Origin: Panicum virgatum
Taxonomy: Eukaryota > Streptophyta > Magnoliopsida > Poales > Poaceae
NCBI RefSeq assembly: GCF_016808335.1
Contig: NC_053136.1
Location: 3,330,531-3,394,530 of the forward strand
Reading direction: 5' to 3'
Length of the DNA stretch: 64,000 nucleotides
Positions 9,739 to 20,442 of the stretch are shown one piece after another. The notes beneath the pieces were generated by a model. The model saw nothing but the letters and a program-made list of their open reading frames with translations, ran no database searches and was not told where the DNA came from. Every line of letters begins with the position of its first letter. The stretch's first letter is position 1. A program made the translations under genes and the position numbers.

Positions 9739-12700
9739 TTCACCCCCCGGGCCCCGCCGCCGCCGGAGGAGGAGGGGGTCTCGGCGCCGGGGCCGCGATG
9801 TACCTCTACAGCCTGACGCTGCAGCGGGCGACGGGCGCGGTGTGCCGTGTGCGCCGTCAACGGCAGCTTCAGCGGGCGCGACACGAAGAAGTCGGCGGCG
9901 TCGGGGTCGGGCTCCACGCAGGAGATCGCCGTGGCCCGGGGCGGCACGCTCGACCTCCTCCGCCCGGACCCGGAGCCGGGCCGCCTCCGCACGCTCCTCT
10001 CGGTCGACGTCTTCGGCGCCATCCGCTCGCTCGCGCAGTTCCGCCTCACCGGCGCCAGCAAGGACTACCTCGTCGTCGGCTCCGACTCCGGCCGCCTCGT
10101 CATCCTCGAGTACTCCCCGGACCGCAACCGCTTCGACAAGGTCCACCAGGAGACCTTCGGCAAGTCCGGCTGCCGCCGCATCGTCCCCGGCCAGCTGCTC
10201 GCCGTCGACCCCAAGGGCCGCGCGCTCTGCGTCGCCGCGCTCGAGAAGCATAAGCTCGTCTACGTCCTCAACCGCGACGCCGCCGCGCGCCTCACCATCT
10301 CGTCCCCGCTCGAGGCGCACAAGTCCAACACGCTCACCTTCTCCCTCACCGCGCTCGACTGTGGATTCGACAACCCCGTCTTCGCCGCCATCGAGCTCGA
10401 GTACGCTGAGTCTGACCGCGACCCCACGGAGCAGGCTGCGAACCAGGCGCAGAAGATCCTCACCTTCTACGAGCTTGACCTGGGGCTCAACCATGTCTCC
10501 CGCAAGGCCTCTGAGCCGATTGATAATGGTGCCAATCTCCTTGTGACTGTCCTGGTGGAAGCGACGGTCCGAGCGGGGTTCTTGTGTGCTGTGACAACTT
10601 CGTGCTTTACCGGAACCATGGGCACCCAGAGGTTCGTGCTGTCATTCCGCGCCGTGCTGACCTCCCAGCTGAGCGTGGTGTCCTCATTGTTGCTGCAGCT
10701 ACACACAGGCAAAAGACACTGTTCTTCTTACTGCAGACTGAGTATGGTGACATCTTCAAGGTGGACCTTGAACATAGTGGGGATACTGTTACTGAGCTCA
10801 GGATCAAGTACTTTGACACCATACCTGTAACATCAGCTATCTGCGTGCTGCGATCTGGTTTCCTCTTTGCTGCTTCTGAGTTTGGCAACCATGCACTTTA
10901 TCAGTTCCGTGATATTGGCCGGGATGCGGATGTCGAGTCCTCTTCAGCAACACTGATGGAGACAGAGGAGGGGTTCCAGCCTGTATTCTTTCAGCCCAGG
11001 GCACTAAAGAACCTCATGTGCATAGACAACATCGAGAGCCTTATGCCAGTCATGGATATGCGTGTCGCGAATTTGATTGATGAGGAAACACCCCAGTTGT
11101 TCACAGCCTGTGGCCGTGGTCCACGCTCCACACTGCGCATCCTGAGGCCTGGACTTGCCATCAGCAAGATGGCACGATCGATGCTGCCTGCAGAGCCTAT
11201 TGCTGTGTGGACTGTCAAGAAGAATATCAATGACATGTTTGATGCCTACATTGTTGTGTCCTTTGCTAATGTTACGCTTGTGCTCTCTATTGGTGAGACC
11301 ATTGAAGAAGTCAGTGACAGCCAGTTCCTGGATACAACTCACTCCCTAGCAGTCACTCTCCTTGGTGAGGACTCTCTCATGCAGGTCCATCCAAATGGTA
11401 TCAGGCACATCAGGGAGGATGGCCGTGTCAATGAGTGGAGGACGCCTGGAAAGAAAACTATTACAAAGGTTGGATCAAACCGGCTCCAGGTGGTAATCGC
11501 TCTCAGTGGCGGAGAGCTCATCTATTTTGAGATGGACATGACTGGTCAGCTCATGGAGGTGGAAAAGCAGGACATGTCTGGGGATGTTGCATGCCTGGCC
11601 ATTGCGCCGGTCCCTGAGGGGAGGCAAAGGTCCAGATTTCTCGCTGTAGGATCCTATGATAACACCATCTGTATCCTCTCCCTGGACCCTGATGACTGCC
11701 TGCAGCCTCTAAGTGTCCAGAGTGTATCATCTGCACCAGAGTCACTCCTATTCCTAGAGGTACAGGCATCAGTTGGTGGTGAGGATGGTGCAGATTATCC
11801 TGCCAACCTTTTCCTCAATGCTGGCTTGCAGAATGGTGTTCTTTTCCGGACCAATGTTGACATGGTTACGGGTCAGCTATCGGACACAAGGTCTCGATTC
11901 CTTGGCCTGAGACCTCCAAAGCTATTTCCTTGTATAGTTAGCCACAGGCAAGCAATGCTTTGCCTGTCCAGCCGTCCCTGGCTGGGCTATATACATCAAG
12001 GTCACTTCCTCTTGACACCATTGTCCTGTGATACACTCGAATCTGCCGCATCCTTTTCTTCTGATCAGTGCTCGGAAGGTGTTGTTGCTGTTGCGGGAGA
12101 TGCCCTACGTATTTTCACCATTGAACGCTTGGGAGAGACTTTCAACGAGATGGCCATCCCTCTGCGCTACACCCCGAGGAAGTTTGTGATTGTACCAAAG
12201 AAAAAATATATTGCTGTCATTGAGAGTGATAAGGGTGCATTCGGTGCAGAAGAGAGAAACTGCTAAGAAAGAGTGTCTCGAGGCTTCTGGTTCAGCGGAG
12301 AATGGAAATGCGAATAATGGGGATCCAATGGAGAACGGTGATGGACAAGAAGATGGTGCTGAGGGCAACACATTTCCTGATGAACAGTATGGTTATCCAA
12401 AGGCAGAATCGGAGCGGTGGGTTTCCTGCATTAGGATCCTTGATCCAAGGAGTAGGGACACGACCTGTCTGCTGGAATTGCAGGACAATGAGGCTGCTGT
12501 CAGTATTTGCACTGTGAATTTCCATGATAAGGAACATGGCACTCTTCTTGCTGTTGGCACTGCCAAGGGATTACAGTTCTGGCCAAAGAGGACCCTTGCT
12601 GGTGGGTTCATCCACATATATAAGTTTGTGGATGAAGGGAGGTCACTTGAACTTCTACACAAGACACAAGTGGAGGAAGTACCTCTTGCGGTGTGCCAAT

Positions 12701-13072
12701 TCCAGGGGCGGTTACTTGCAGGTGTTGGTTCAGTGCTCAGACTATACGATCTGGGGAAGAGAAAACTGCTTAGAAAATGTAAAAACAAGCTTTTTCCAAG
12801 GACAATAGTGTCTATTCATACCTACCGTGATAGGATCTACGTTGGCGATATGCAAGAGGTATCCTTGCAATCTTTGTTCAATTCTGTTGCATTCCCCTTC
12901 TTATGAGTTTTGCCACATGGATGCACTTTAAGTATCTAATAATGTGTAGCCAAGAAGACAGATTTTTAAATTTAATTATGTATAAACATGATATAGTTGT
13001 GAACCTCTTGGCCTGGTTGTGATGTACACAATGATTTGAAGAACCTGACATTTTCATATCTAATTAGACAGC

Positions 13073-13261
13073 CAGGGCCGGACCTAGCTCCAGCCCATGA
13101 CTAGGGCTAAATTCAGCGATGTACATGGACCTCTACTTTTTGGGCCTTTTCATTGGATCGGACCTCTAGATTTTAGACCAAAATTGAGGAGTGGTAGTGG
13201 AGATTATTGGGCTGCGCCTAGGGCCACGGCCCGGGTGGCCCTAGTGGCAGGTCCGCCACTG
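13073..13261. mobile_element. hAT-like MITE in SF3B3 intron 1
   Basis: The termini CAGGGCCGGACCTAGC and (reverse complement) CAGTGGCGGACCTGCC form imperfect inverted repeats, with CTAGGGC-type sequence repeated inside both arms. The length is ~189 bp. An 8 bp duplication is not clearly preserved. It lies in the intron 12859-13540. Confidence 0.5.
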
Positions 13262-13960
13262 GACTTAGCAGGATATGATTTGTTTGATTACTGATGTGGG
13301 GTTGTGATTGTCTGGCATACTTTGAGTCATGTAGAATTATGGATATACAATATTACAATATGTATCTTCTAGGTTATTTTTCATGAAGTTTTTTTCCTTC
13401 GAGTTTTCGGATATTTTGAAAGTTACATATGTTGTGATTCAGAGAGTTCCTTGTGACCATTGTTCAGCGTTAGCTGTTGTTCACTAGATTACCTGTGGTT
13501 TCCTTGCTTATATTTCTTCTATGGTGCCATTTCTGTGCAGTCATTTCACTACTGCAAGTACAGACGAGATGAAAACCAGCTCTATATCTTTGCTGATGAC
13601 AGTGTCCCAAGATGGCTTACAGCAGCTCAACGCATAGATTTTGACACTATGGCTGGAGCAGATAAGTTTGGGAATATATATTTTGCTCGTCTTCCTCAGG
13701 ATATCTCAGATGAGATTGAAGAAGACCCAACTGGAGGCAAGATTAAATGGGAGCAAGGAAAGTTAAATGGTGCCCCTAACAAAGTTGAGGAAATCGTGCA
13801 GTTTCATGTCGGTGACGTTGTCACATGTTTGCAGAAGGCCTCTTTAATTCCTGGCGGAGGTGAATGCCTTATTTACGGAACTGTGATGGGCAGTGTGGGA
13901 GCACTGCTTGCATTCACCTCCAGGGAAGATGTTGACTTCTCTCATTTGGAGATGCATCTC

Positions 13961-15713
13961 TGTTATGGTTGTTGTTGGACCGAGGGATTGGGGAGGAAGA
14001 GAGGGGCTGATGTGCTACAGTACCGGCGGTGCTACAGTGCCGCGGGTACTGTTCACTGGTTGGATCGCGGCGGCGGCTAGGGTTGGGGGCGCTGGGAACG
14101 CCAGCCGCGGGGCTTCGCCCACGGCCGGTAAGAGAGAAGGGATTTCCTTCTAATTTCTTGTTTGATTACATTGATACATCTCATCTTATATAGAAAGGTT
14201 TACTTGACCCCTAAGCAAGCGACTAATTAACCCTAATGGGCTAAGGCCCAATAAGCCCTTGACTCCTCTAACACTACACCCCACCTGGACATGCAGCTCG
14301 ACCTCGAGCTGCAACCTAACGATGATGCTAACAATGACTCCACTAGACGCAAACCGAAAACCGAAGAACAAGCCTTTTACATCTCGGCTTATTTTAAATA
14401 AACTGCAATTCTTTATTTTTGACTCTTGAAGATACGGCGGACACCCTCCTTGTGCTGGACCTGCACGTAAGTAGCCGCCTGGATCCCATGGAGACCATCG
14501 GAACGAGAGGGGAGGACAGATATCGCCACCGGAAATTAGTCGCAACAGCGACCAGCGGAGACGTCCTCGTGGCGGCCGGTGACGGAACGTGATGGCGCTA
14601 GGCGATGTGCCTCCGCCGATGACAAGGAGGAAAGCGCCTCCCTTATTGCTGCTGTAGGATTGGAGTTCGCTACCCAGCGCGCGCTTGAAGACAGCAGCGA
14701 GTTGGCGCGAGCGCTGGTGGCCTTCCGACGGGACAAGGTCGCACCCCCATTTGCCGAGGTCGCGCCCCCAATTGCCGAGGTCGATCGCTGTCAAAGCCGC
14801 CTCTTGCATCTCCAAGCGCATCTTCTGCAGCCGTCGCCGCGCCAGGAGACGGCGTGCTGCAGCCTGCAGCCGCACTGCCGCCTAGATGAATGAAGCCGCT
14901 TGGTCCTGTTGCTCCTTGCGCATCACGCGGACGAGCCGTCGTGCCAAGAACTTGCGTGTTGCCGCTTGTAGGTGCACGACCGCCTCTCTCTTTCGCTCAA
15001 GTTGTATCGTCTCCTGGAGAGTGGCTTGTATCTGGACTATTGTAACCCTTATGTCGGCGCACAGATCCTTGGTGATAGGCAGGGTCGGCGAAGACGTTGG
15101 GGGTGCCGTGGACAGCTTGGCGGCGGCCGTCGATGAAGAACTCGCCAGGGTTGTAGATCCGTACCCTGGCATCCCATAGGGCATGGACGCCGCAGGGGTC
15201 GACGTCGGCGGCGGTTGAAGGCGCAACTCCATAGAGGTGATGCGTGCCTCCATGCGCGTCTCCATGTCGCCCATGCTGCTCAGCAGCTTCGCCTCCATGC
15301 GCGTTTCCATGTCGTCCATGCTGCTCAGCAGCTTGGTCATCTGGGCGGCCAGACCCTCCATGGTTGGCGGCGGCGGTGGTGGCTCGGACTTGTCGTCGCC
15401 TGGCATAGCTGATACCAGATTGTTATGAACGCTGATGGGGTTGAGAGTGCTGAGGGAAGCGGCGGTGGCGCTACAGTACCCACGGGTACTGTTCACAGTT
15501 TGGACCGCGGCGGCTAGGGTTGAGGGCACTGGGAACGCCGGCCGCGGGGCTTCGCCCACGGCCGGCAAGAGAGAAGGGATTTCCTTCTAATCTCTTGCTT
15601 GATTAGATTGATACATCTCATCTCCTTATATAGAGAGGTTTACTTGACCCCTAAGCAAGCGACTAATTAACCCTAATGGGCTAAGGCCCAATAAGCCCTT
15701 GACTCCTCTAACA
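13961..15713 (-). mobile_element. small non-autonomous LTR retrotransposon inside an SF3B3 exon
   Basis: LTRs at 13961-14273 and 15421-15713 begin TGTTATG and end CTCCTCTAACA on the plus strand. The 5 bp duplication ATCTC at 13956-13960 and 15714-15718 is exact, and joining across it restores the SF3B3 reading EMHL-RQEHPPLCGRDH. It lies on the minus strand. The primer-binding site TGGTATCAGC (15409-15418) is next to the 15421 LTR, as expected for initiator tRNA-Met priming, and a purine tract GGTGGGGTGTAG precedes the other LTR. There is no reverse transcriptase. The internal region encodes an IQ-motif protein. The LTRs differ by several indels, so the insertion is not very recent. Confidence 0.9.
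14186..15411 (-). pseudogene. element-encoded protein with IQ-like motifs, one nonsense codon
   Basis: The minus-strand frame opens at MPGDDKSEPPPPPP just inside the primer-binding site. It continues through a heptad-like repeat (LLSSMDDMETRMEAK, then LLSSMGDMETRMEAR), a Pro/Ser/Ala linker and a basic helix. That helix has two IQ-like motifs, LQAATRKFLARR and LQAAARRLLARRR. A TAG at 14882-14884 interrupts it between the motifs; the sister element at 16781 has CAG there. The rest of the frame runs through the other LTR. IQ motifs usually bind calmodulin-type proteins. Whether this does is unknown, and its place in the element suggests a gag-like or captured sequence. Confidence 0.6.
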
Positions 15714-16169
15714 ATCTCCGTCAGGAGCATCCACCATTATGTGGAAGAGATCACATGGCTTACAGATCTGCTTATTTTCCGGTGAAGGTAATTTTTTTTT
15801 TCTGATCCTTCTTTACAGTCTATAGTTCTGCTTATTCTATGATGTCATTAAGTCAATTGTTTAGTAAGATCAGTACACTGTCAAGCCATTGCTCACAAGA
15901 TGGTTTCGTATCAGATAGCATATGTTCAAATTAGCCCACGGAATTTATTTGGGTGTCATTTTACAGATAAACTGTAAACTGCAAAGGCATATTGAAACAC
16001 ACTGTTACTGATGAATTCTGTTCTGTTACAGGATGTGATAGATGGTGATCTCTGCGAGCAGTATCCATCCCTACCAGTTGATATGCAGAGGAAGATTGCT
16101 GATGAGCTCGACAGAACACCTGGTGAAATCCTGAAGAAGCTAGAAGACATCAGGAACAAAATCATCTAA

Positions 16170-16523
16170 GCCCACGCACGGTATAGTTTGGAAGAACTAG
16201 GGTAGCGGCAAAGCAACTGTTTGTCTGTCTGTCTGTCTGGTCCTCGATGGTTTCAAAAGTTCCATCTAGTTTGAGCTGTTGCAGCACTTCAAGATGTGAT
16301 GCAGCACCCAACAAGTTCAGAGCAAGCTTGTGATGTGATTTGTAAAACCCTGTCCTATGCTAACCAGTCCAGTCCACATTTTAGAGCCAATCAATTAGAT
16401 CACATTACTCTGCACCAGAGTGGTCTTTTGTATCCCTTAAGAGCAGATTCAGCTGATGCCTTTGACTGTTTGTTACTTGGCTTGATGTAATTGAGGTTAT
16501 TCATGTTGGATGCTTATTAGGTG
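16170..16523 (+). other. probable 3' UTR and downstream flank of SF3B3
   Basis: Follows the SF3B3 stop directly and has no open frame of note. It contains a short CTGT tandem run (GTTTGTCTGTCTGTCTGTCTG) near 16220. Confidence 0.5.
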
Positions 16524-16531
16524 GTAGACAC

Positions 16532-16704
16532 CAGGGATTGCACTATCGTTCGATAATCAATGATTATCGACTCATAATCGAAGCCGATTTTAGCGATAAT
16601 CGTGATTATCATGATAATCGAAGCCAATATCAACGATAATCTGTATTGATTATCGCTACCGGGCTCCACTGATAAATACCTTACCAACGGTAAGGTATTC
16701 CCTG
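16532..16704. mobile_element. hAT-type MITE with GATAATCG subterminal motifs
   Basis: This 173 bp element begins CAGGGATTG and ends TATTCCCTG. It is flanked by an exact 8 bp duplication GTAGACAC at 16524-16531 and 16705-16712. The interior is packed with direct and inverted copies of GATAATCG/CGATTATC, plus an 11 bp-arm hairpin at 16675-16699. CAGGG-type ends with 8 bp duplications are typical of hAT elements, whose transposases bind repeated subterminal motifs. Confidence 0.85.
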
Positions 16705-16780
16705 GTAGACACTGCTGTAGGCAGTAGCTACCTTGGTAGTGTACCATAGAAAATTTTTCCAAGTGTTAGATGCCTCAGGG

Positions 16781-18243
16781 TGTTATGTCTGTTGTTGGGA
16801 TTGAGATCGTGAGGGAGCAGTAGTGGCTGCTGCCGTGCTACAGTACCGCGGGTACTGTTCGCGCGATGGAGGGCCGCAAGGGCGAGAGCTGCGGCGGCTA
16901 GGGTTGGGGGCGTTGGGAACGCAGGCCGCGGGGCTTCGCCCACGGCCGGCAAGAGGGAAGGTATTTTCTTCTAATCTCTTGCTCGATTAGATTGATACAT
17001 CTCCTCTCCTTATATAGAGAGGTTTACTTGACCCCTAAGTAAAGTAGCAAACGACTAATTAACTCTAATGGGCTAAGGCCCAATAGGCCCTTGACTCCTC
17101 TAACACTACACCCCACAGCTCGTCCTCGAGCTGCAACCTAATGATGACGCTTCGACTCGATATAAACCTAACACCTAAAACCAAGCCTTTTACATCTCGG
17201 CTTATTTTATTATTCTCAACTTGAAATAGACTGGGACTCTTTATTTTTGTGGCCTCCTGAACAGAAGGTGGACACCATCTGCGAAGCGGACCTGTACGTC
17301 TATAGCCACCTGGATCCCAGGGAGACCATCGGAACGAGAGGGGAGGGCAGGTATGGCCACCGGAAATTATTCGCAACAGCGACCAGCGGAGATGTCCTCG
17401 TGGCGGCCGGTGACGGAACGTGATGGCGCTAGGCAATGTGCCTCCGCCGATGACAAGGAGGAAAGCGCCTCCCCTATCGCTGCTGTAGAATTGGAGTTCG
17501 CTATCATGCCCGCGCTTGAAGACAGCGGCGAGTTGGCGCGAGCGCCGGTGGCCGTCCGTTGGGGCGAGGTTGCGCCCCCATTTGCCGAGGTCGATCGCCT
17601 TCAAAGCCGCCTCGTGCATCTCCAAGCGCATCTTCTGCAGCCGTCTCCGCGCTAGGAGGCCGCGTGCTGCAGCCTGCAGCCGCACCGCCGCCTGGATGAA
17701 TGAAGCAGCTTGGTCCTGTTGCTCCTTGCGCATCGCGCGGACGAGCCGTCGCACCAAGAACTTGCGCGTTGCCGCTTGTAGGTGCACGACCGCCTCTCTC
17801 TTTCGCTCAAGATGTATCATCTCCTGGAGAGCGGCTTGTATCTGGACTATTGTAACCCTTACGTTGGCGCACAAATCCTTGGTGATCGGCAGGGTCGGCG
17901 CACAGATTGTTATGTCTGTTGTTGGGATTGAGATCGTAAGGGAGCGGTAGTGGCTGCTGTCGTGCTACAGTACCGCGGGTACTGTTCACGCGATGGGGGC
18001 TGCGAGGGCGAGAGCTGCGGCGGCTAGGGTTGGGGGCGTTGGGAACGCCGGCCGCGGGGCTTCGCCCACGGCCGGCAAGAGGGAAGGTATTTCCTTCTAA
18101 TCTCTTGCTCGATTAGATTGATACATCTCCTCTCCTTATATAGAGAGATTTACTTGACCCCTAAGTAAAGTAGCAAACGACTAATTAACTCTAATGGGCC
18201 TCCCTAATGAGCTAAGGCCCATTAGGCCCTTGACTCCTTAACA
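16781..18243 (-). mobile_element. second non-autonomous LTR element, same family, internally deleted
   Basis: LTRs at 16781-17105 and 17908-18243 both begin TGTTATGTCTGTTGTTGGGA and end AACA. The 5 bp duplication CAGGG (16776-16780, 18244-18248) is exact. Internal sequence matches the element at 13961. Here the segment next to the 5' LTR (minus-strand sense), with the primer-binding site, Met start and coiled coil, is deleted, joining GCAGGGTCGGCGCACAGA directly to the LTR. It therefore could not prime normally. The purine tract side is kept. Confidence 0.88.
17065..17874 (-). pseudogene. truncated element protein with intact double IQ motif
   Basis: The minus-strand frame lacks the N-terminal half seen in the sister element but keeps an uninterrupted LQAATRKFLVRR ... 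FIQAAVRLQAAARGLLARR stretch, including the classic IQ arrangement of Q, R-G and R. It then runs through a Trp/Arg/Pro-rich tail into the LTR. The first Met is internal, so this is a remnant, not a designed start. Confidence 0.55.
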
Positions 18244-18248
18244 CAGGG

Positions 18249-18960
18249 CCATCCATTTCAGATTGTTCTACCGACGGAAATCCTGAACTGCTGCTGCTTT
18301 TTTCCAGATGCTTCTTCCGCTTGAATCTTGCATTTCATTCAGAACATTTACTTTCCATCAGGGTTGTTTATGTTATGATTTAAAGTATACTTCATTCGAT
18401 AGTATTGCCTACGGTTCAATTCGATTTCTAATTTAAAAGGCACACCTGGGCTGCTCGTTGCTTTGGTTCTCTTTTATTCTCCAGTCCAGCCTGCACTTAA
18501 CTCTGGTAAAAATTCCAGCAACTGGTTAGGTTCACAACACCCTGTGAAATGTTACCGAAAAAAACAACCTTCAAGTGAGATTAATCCTGGTAAATTCAGA
18601 GAATATCCTCAAATGGTCCGTCCTGTTTGCAAGTAGCTGCACTGAAGTCAAGAGTCCCGGGTTCGACGCCTCCATGCTCCCCAGACAAGCACGTCCCGGG
18701 CGCACACGCAGTGGGTGACCGCGACGACCGAAACGGCGCAGACCGGCGGTCGGTCAACGCCAGCTGCCCAGCTCGGCCCCGTCGCGTCGGCCAACGCCTC
18801 TTTCCCTTCGCCCTTTCCCCGCATCGGTCGTTTCGTCCACGACAATTTCCCTACTCCTTCCACAGAAAACCCCCCCTTCCTCCTCGGCTCCTCCGCGACC
18901 CCCGCTCCCGTCGCCGCACGCCAACCCGGCCGCCCCGTCGTCTCCGTCACCAGGCTGTCG
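18249..18960. other. spacer upstream of the first HAC relic
   Basis: 18249-18620 holds no gene. Its sequence near 18320-18480 resembles 20320-20430 (shared TCTAATTTAAA and TTCTATTCTC-like blocks), so it is part of the duplicated unit. 18640-18960 is GC-rich and leader-like. Confidence 0.45.
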
Positions 18961-18967
18961 TGTCGCC

Positions 18968-19811
18968 GGCGCCGACGGGGCTCCCGTAGCCCCAGCAGGT
19001 GGAGGGCATGGCATCCCCCTCAGGAGCGGATGCGGACCCGCAGTTCGTGATGCTACGAACCGCTATGCGCGAAAAGATGTGAGTTTTCTTTGGAGCATGT
19101 GAGTTTTTATCGGTGTTGGCCTATCTAAGTGCACTACTGAGTTAGTGAGGCTCGGCTGGCCGGAAACGGCAGCATAGTATCTTGGAACTAAGTGGCAGAA
19201 CCAAATTGCTTAGAGTCTTAGATCTGACTACAAATAGTACAGCCTACAAGTGATTTCTTATCCATAATTACGAATGCAAAAGTGGATGATGTACTGCTTG
19301 GTCATTGACTTCCCATTAATTTTTGAATCTACAAGCCGCCATAATTCCGGTCTGTGGCTGACTTTGTGAGCCAAATAGAAGGTACGTGACTAGAATTTGT
19401 CTTTTTATTATTATTCTTAAATTGGCAGATTTGAGTATCTAGGAAGGAAACAATCATTGTTGCCCGAGTGGCGGAGGCGGTTGCCGGAACTGGCAAAGCG
19501 GCTTGAGGAGGTCTTGTATAGAAAATTCCCAAACAAGGTATTGCTCTCTTTCCTACTATTTCCTTCTGCAGATCTGGTCTTTGTGTACTTTTCATGGGAC
19601 AAAAGTAAACTTGGCTCTTTGTGTGTTCCGCCATTCTGGTTGTTTGATCCTGGTATTGTTTGAGCAGAATGACTACTACAATATGATGAAGGGGCCAATT
19701 GAACCGCATTTGCAGTTTGCTCTCAGGACACTGAGCGCTCAGAACCAGCAAATTCAACAGAACCTACAAAACTCTAGGGAGACAACATCTTCATCTGGCA
19801 CAATGATTCCG
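18968..19811 (+). pseudogene. HAC relic A: first three exons (KIX region)
   Basis: Three blocks match exons 1-3 of the intact HAC gene with splice sites kept. 18968-19078 ends in the TAMREK codons before a GT donor. 19429-19537 (FEYLGRKQ ... [16 protein letters not shown]) and 19668-19811 (NDYYNMMKGPIEPHLQF ... TMIP) follow. The first block has a TAG and diverged residues before [12 protein letters not shown]. All later exons (TAZ, PHD, HAT) are missing, and a copy of the SF3B3 last exon follows instead. It is a partial genomic duplicate, not a retrocopy. Confidence 0.85.
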
Positions 19812-20193
19812 GTAAAAAAAATTGACATTACATTCCAAAAATTGACCAGGACCAAACTATATGCAATTTTGAACCCCTGGGGTGAACACCATTATCAGCA
19901 TCATGGATGTTGGACTTGTCTTCCTCTCAATGCACTCAATGTGTTTTTACATTGGAAATAATTAAAAATGTTCATATAATTAAATAGGGGTTCCCTTGAG
20001 TCTTGAGTCTTGACCTTTTCCCATGGAGTTTGGGGTCACAGATCATATTCACTGTGTGACTATTTAGCACGACCTGAAAAACCGAAGATCCATAACGTCT
20101 GTTCCGTGTCAGAAAATTTATTCACATTTTTCTTGGATAATGGGAATGCATTTTAAACACACTGTAACTGATGTACACTGTTGCCTGTTGCAG

Positions 20194-20288
20194 GTTGTGA
20201 ACCATGATGCTCTCTGTGAGCAGTCTGCATCCCTCCTGGCAGATACACAGAACAATAATGCTGATGAGCGTGACAGAACTGGTGAATT
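20194..20288 (+). pseudogene. SF3B3 last-exon relic A
   Basis: Matches the final SF3B3 exon at 16032. The residues read VVNHDALCEQSASLL...ADERDRTGE against VIDGDLCEQYPSLP...ADELDRTPGE. The preceding intron end also matches (AAACACACTGTAACTGATG versus AAACACACTGTTACTGATG). It sits directly downstream of HAC relic A. Confidence 0.8.
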
Positions 20289-20442
20289 TTTTGCACTAAT
20301 ACGTCACTATGCCTGCTCTATCCTTGCTTGCATTCAGGACATGTACAAAATGATACATTCTAATTTAAAGCACACTAGGTCTGCTCTTTCCATTGGCTCT
20401 GTTCTATTCTCGATCAGTTTCTTATGTTGCCATGTCAGATAG

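Larger units (their letters stand above)
9798..16169 (+). pseudogene. SF3B3: splicing factor 3B subunit 3 (SF3b130/SAP130), disabled
   Basis: SF3B3 is a three-beta-propeller subunit of the U2 snRNP SF3b complex, used in branch-site recognition. Exons: 9798-12858, 13541-13960 joined to 15719-15787 across an LTR insertion, and 16032-16169. It begins MYLYSLTLQRATGAVC and ends LEDIRNKII, as in plant SAP130. Nearly the whole ~1,200 aa family sequence is recognisable. Three frame breaks are visible: a 7 bp duplication at ~9841-9854 (GTGTGCC GTGTGCG), a lost C at ~10551 in the LLVTVPGG-type segment, and a ~2 bp loss at ~12257 before AAKKECLEASG. An LTR retrotransposon then splits 13960/15719 after residues HLEMHL. 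The reading between breaks is well conserved, so inactivation is recent or partly assembly error. Junctions VGDMQE|SFHYCKY and VK|DVIDGD keep phase 0. Confidence 0.9.

Noticed and set aside
9847..9849. Possible alternative start of SF3B3 (GTG) after the 7 bp duplication
   Set aside because: GTG is not a normal start for a plant nuclear gene, and the true start MYLYSLTLQ is visible at 9798. The frame there is simply broken.
9684..10546. Long alternative frames overlapping the SF3B3 first exon
   Set aside because: Shadow frames of the real SF3B3 reading, which is recognised by homology.
18658..18670. GGGTTCGACGCC, like a Pol III B box of a tRNA or SINE
   Set aside because: No matching A box, acceptor stem or poly-A/T tail at the right spacing.
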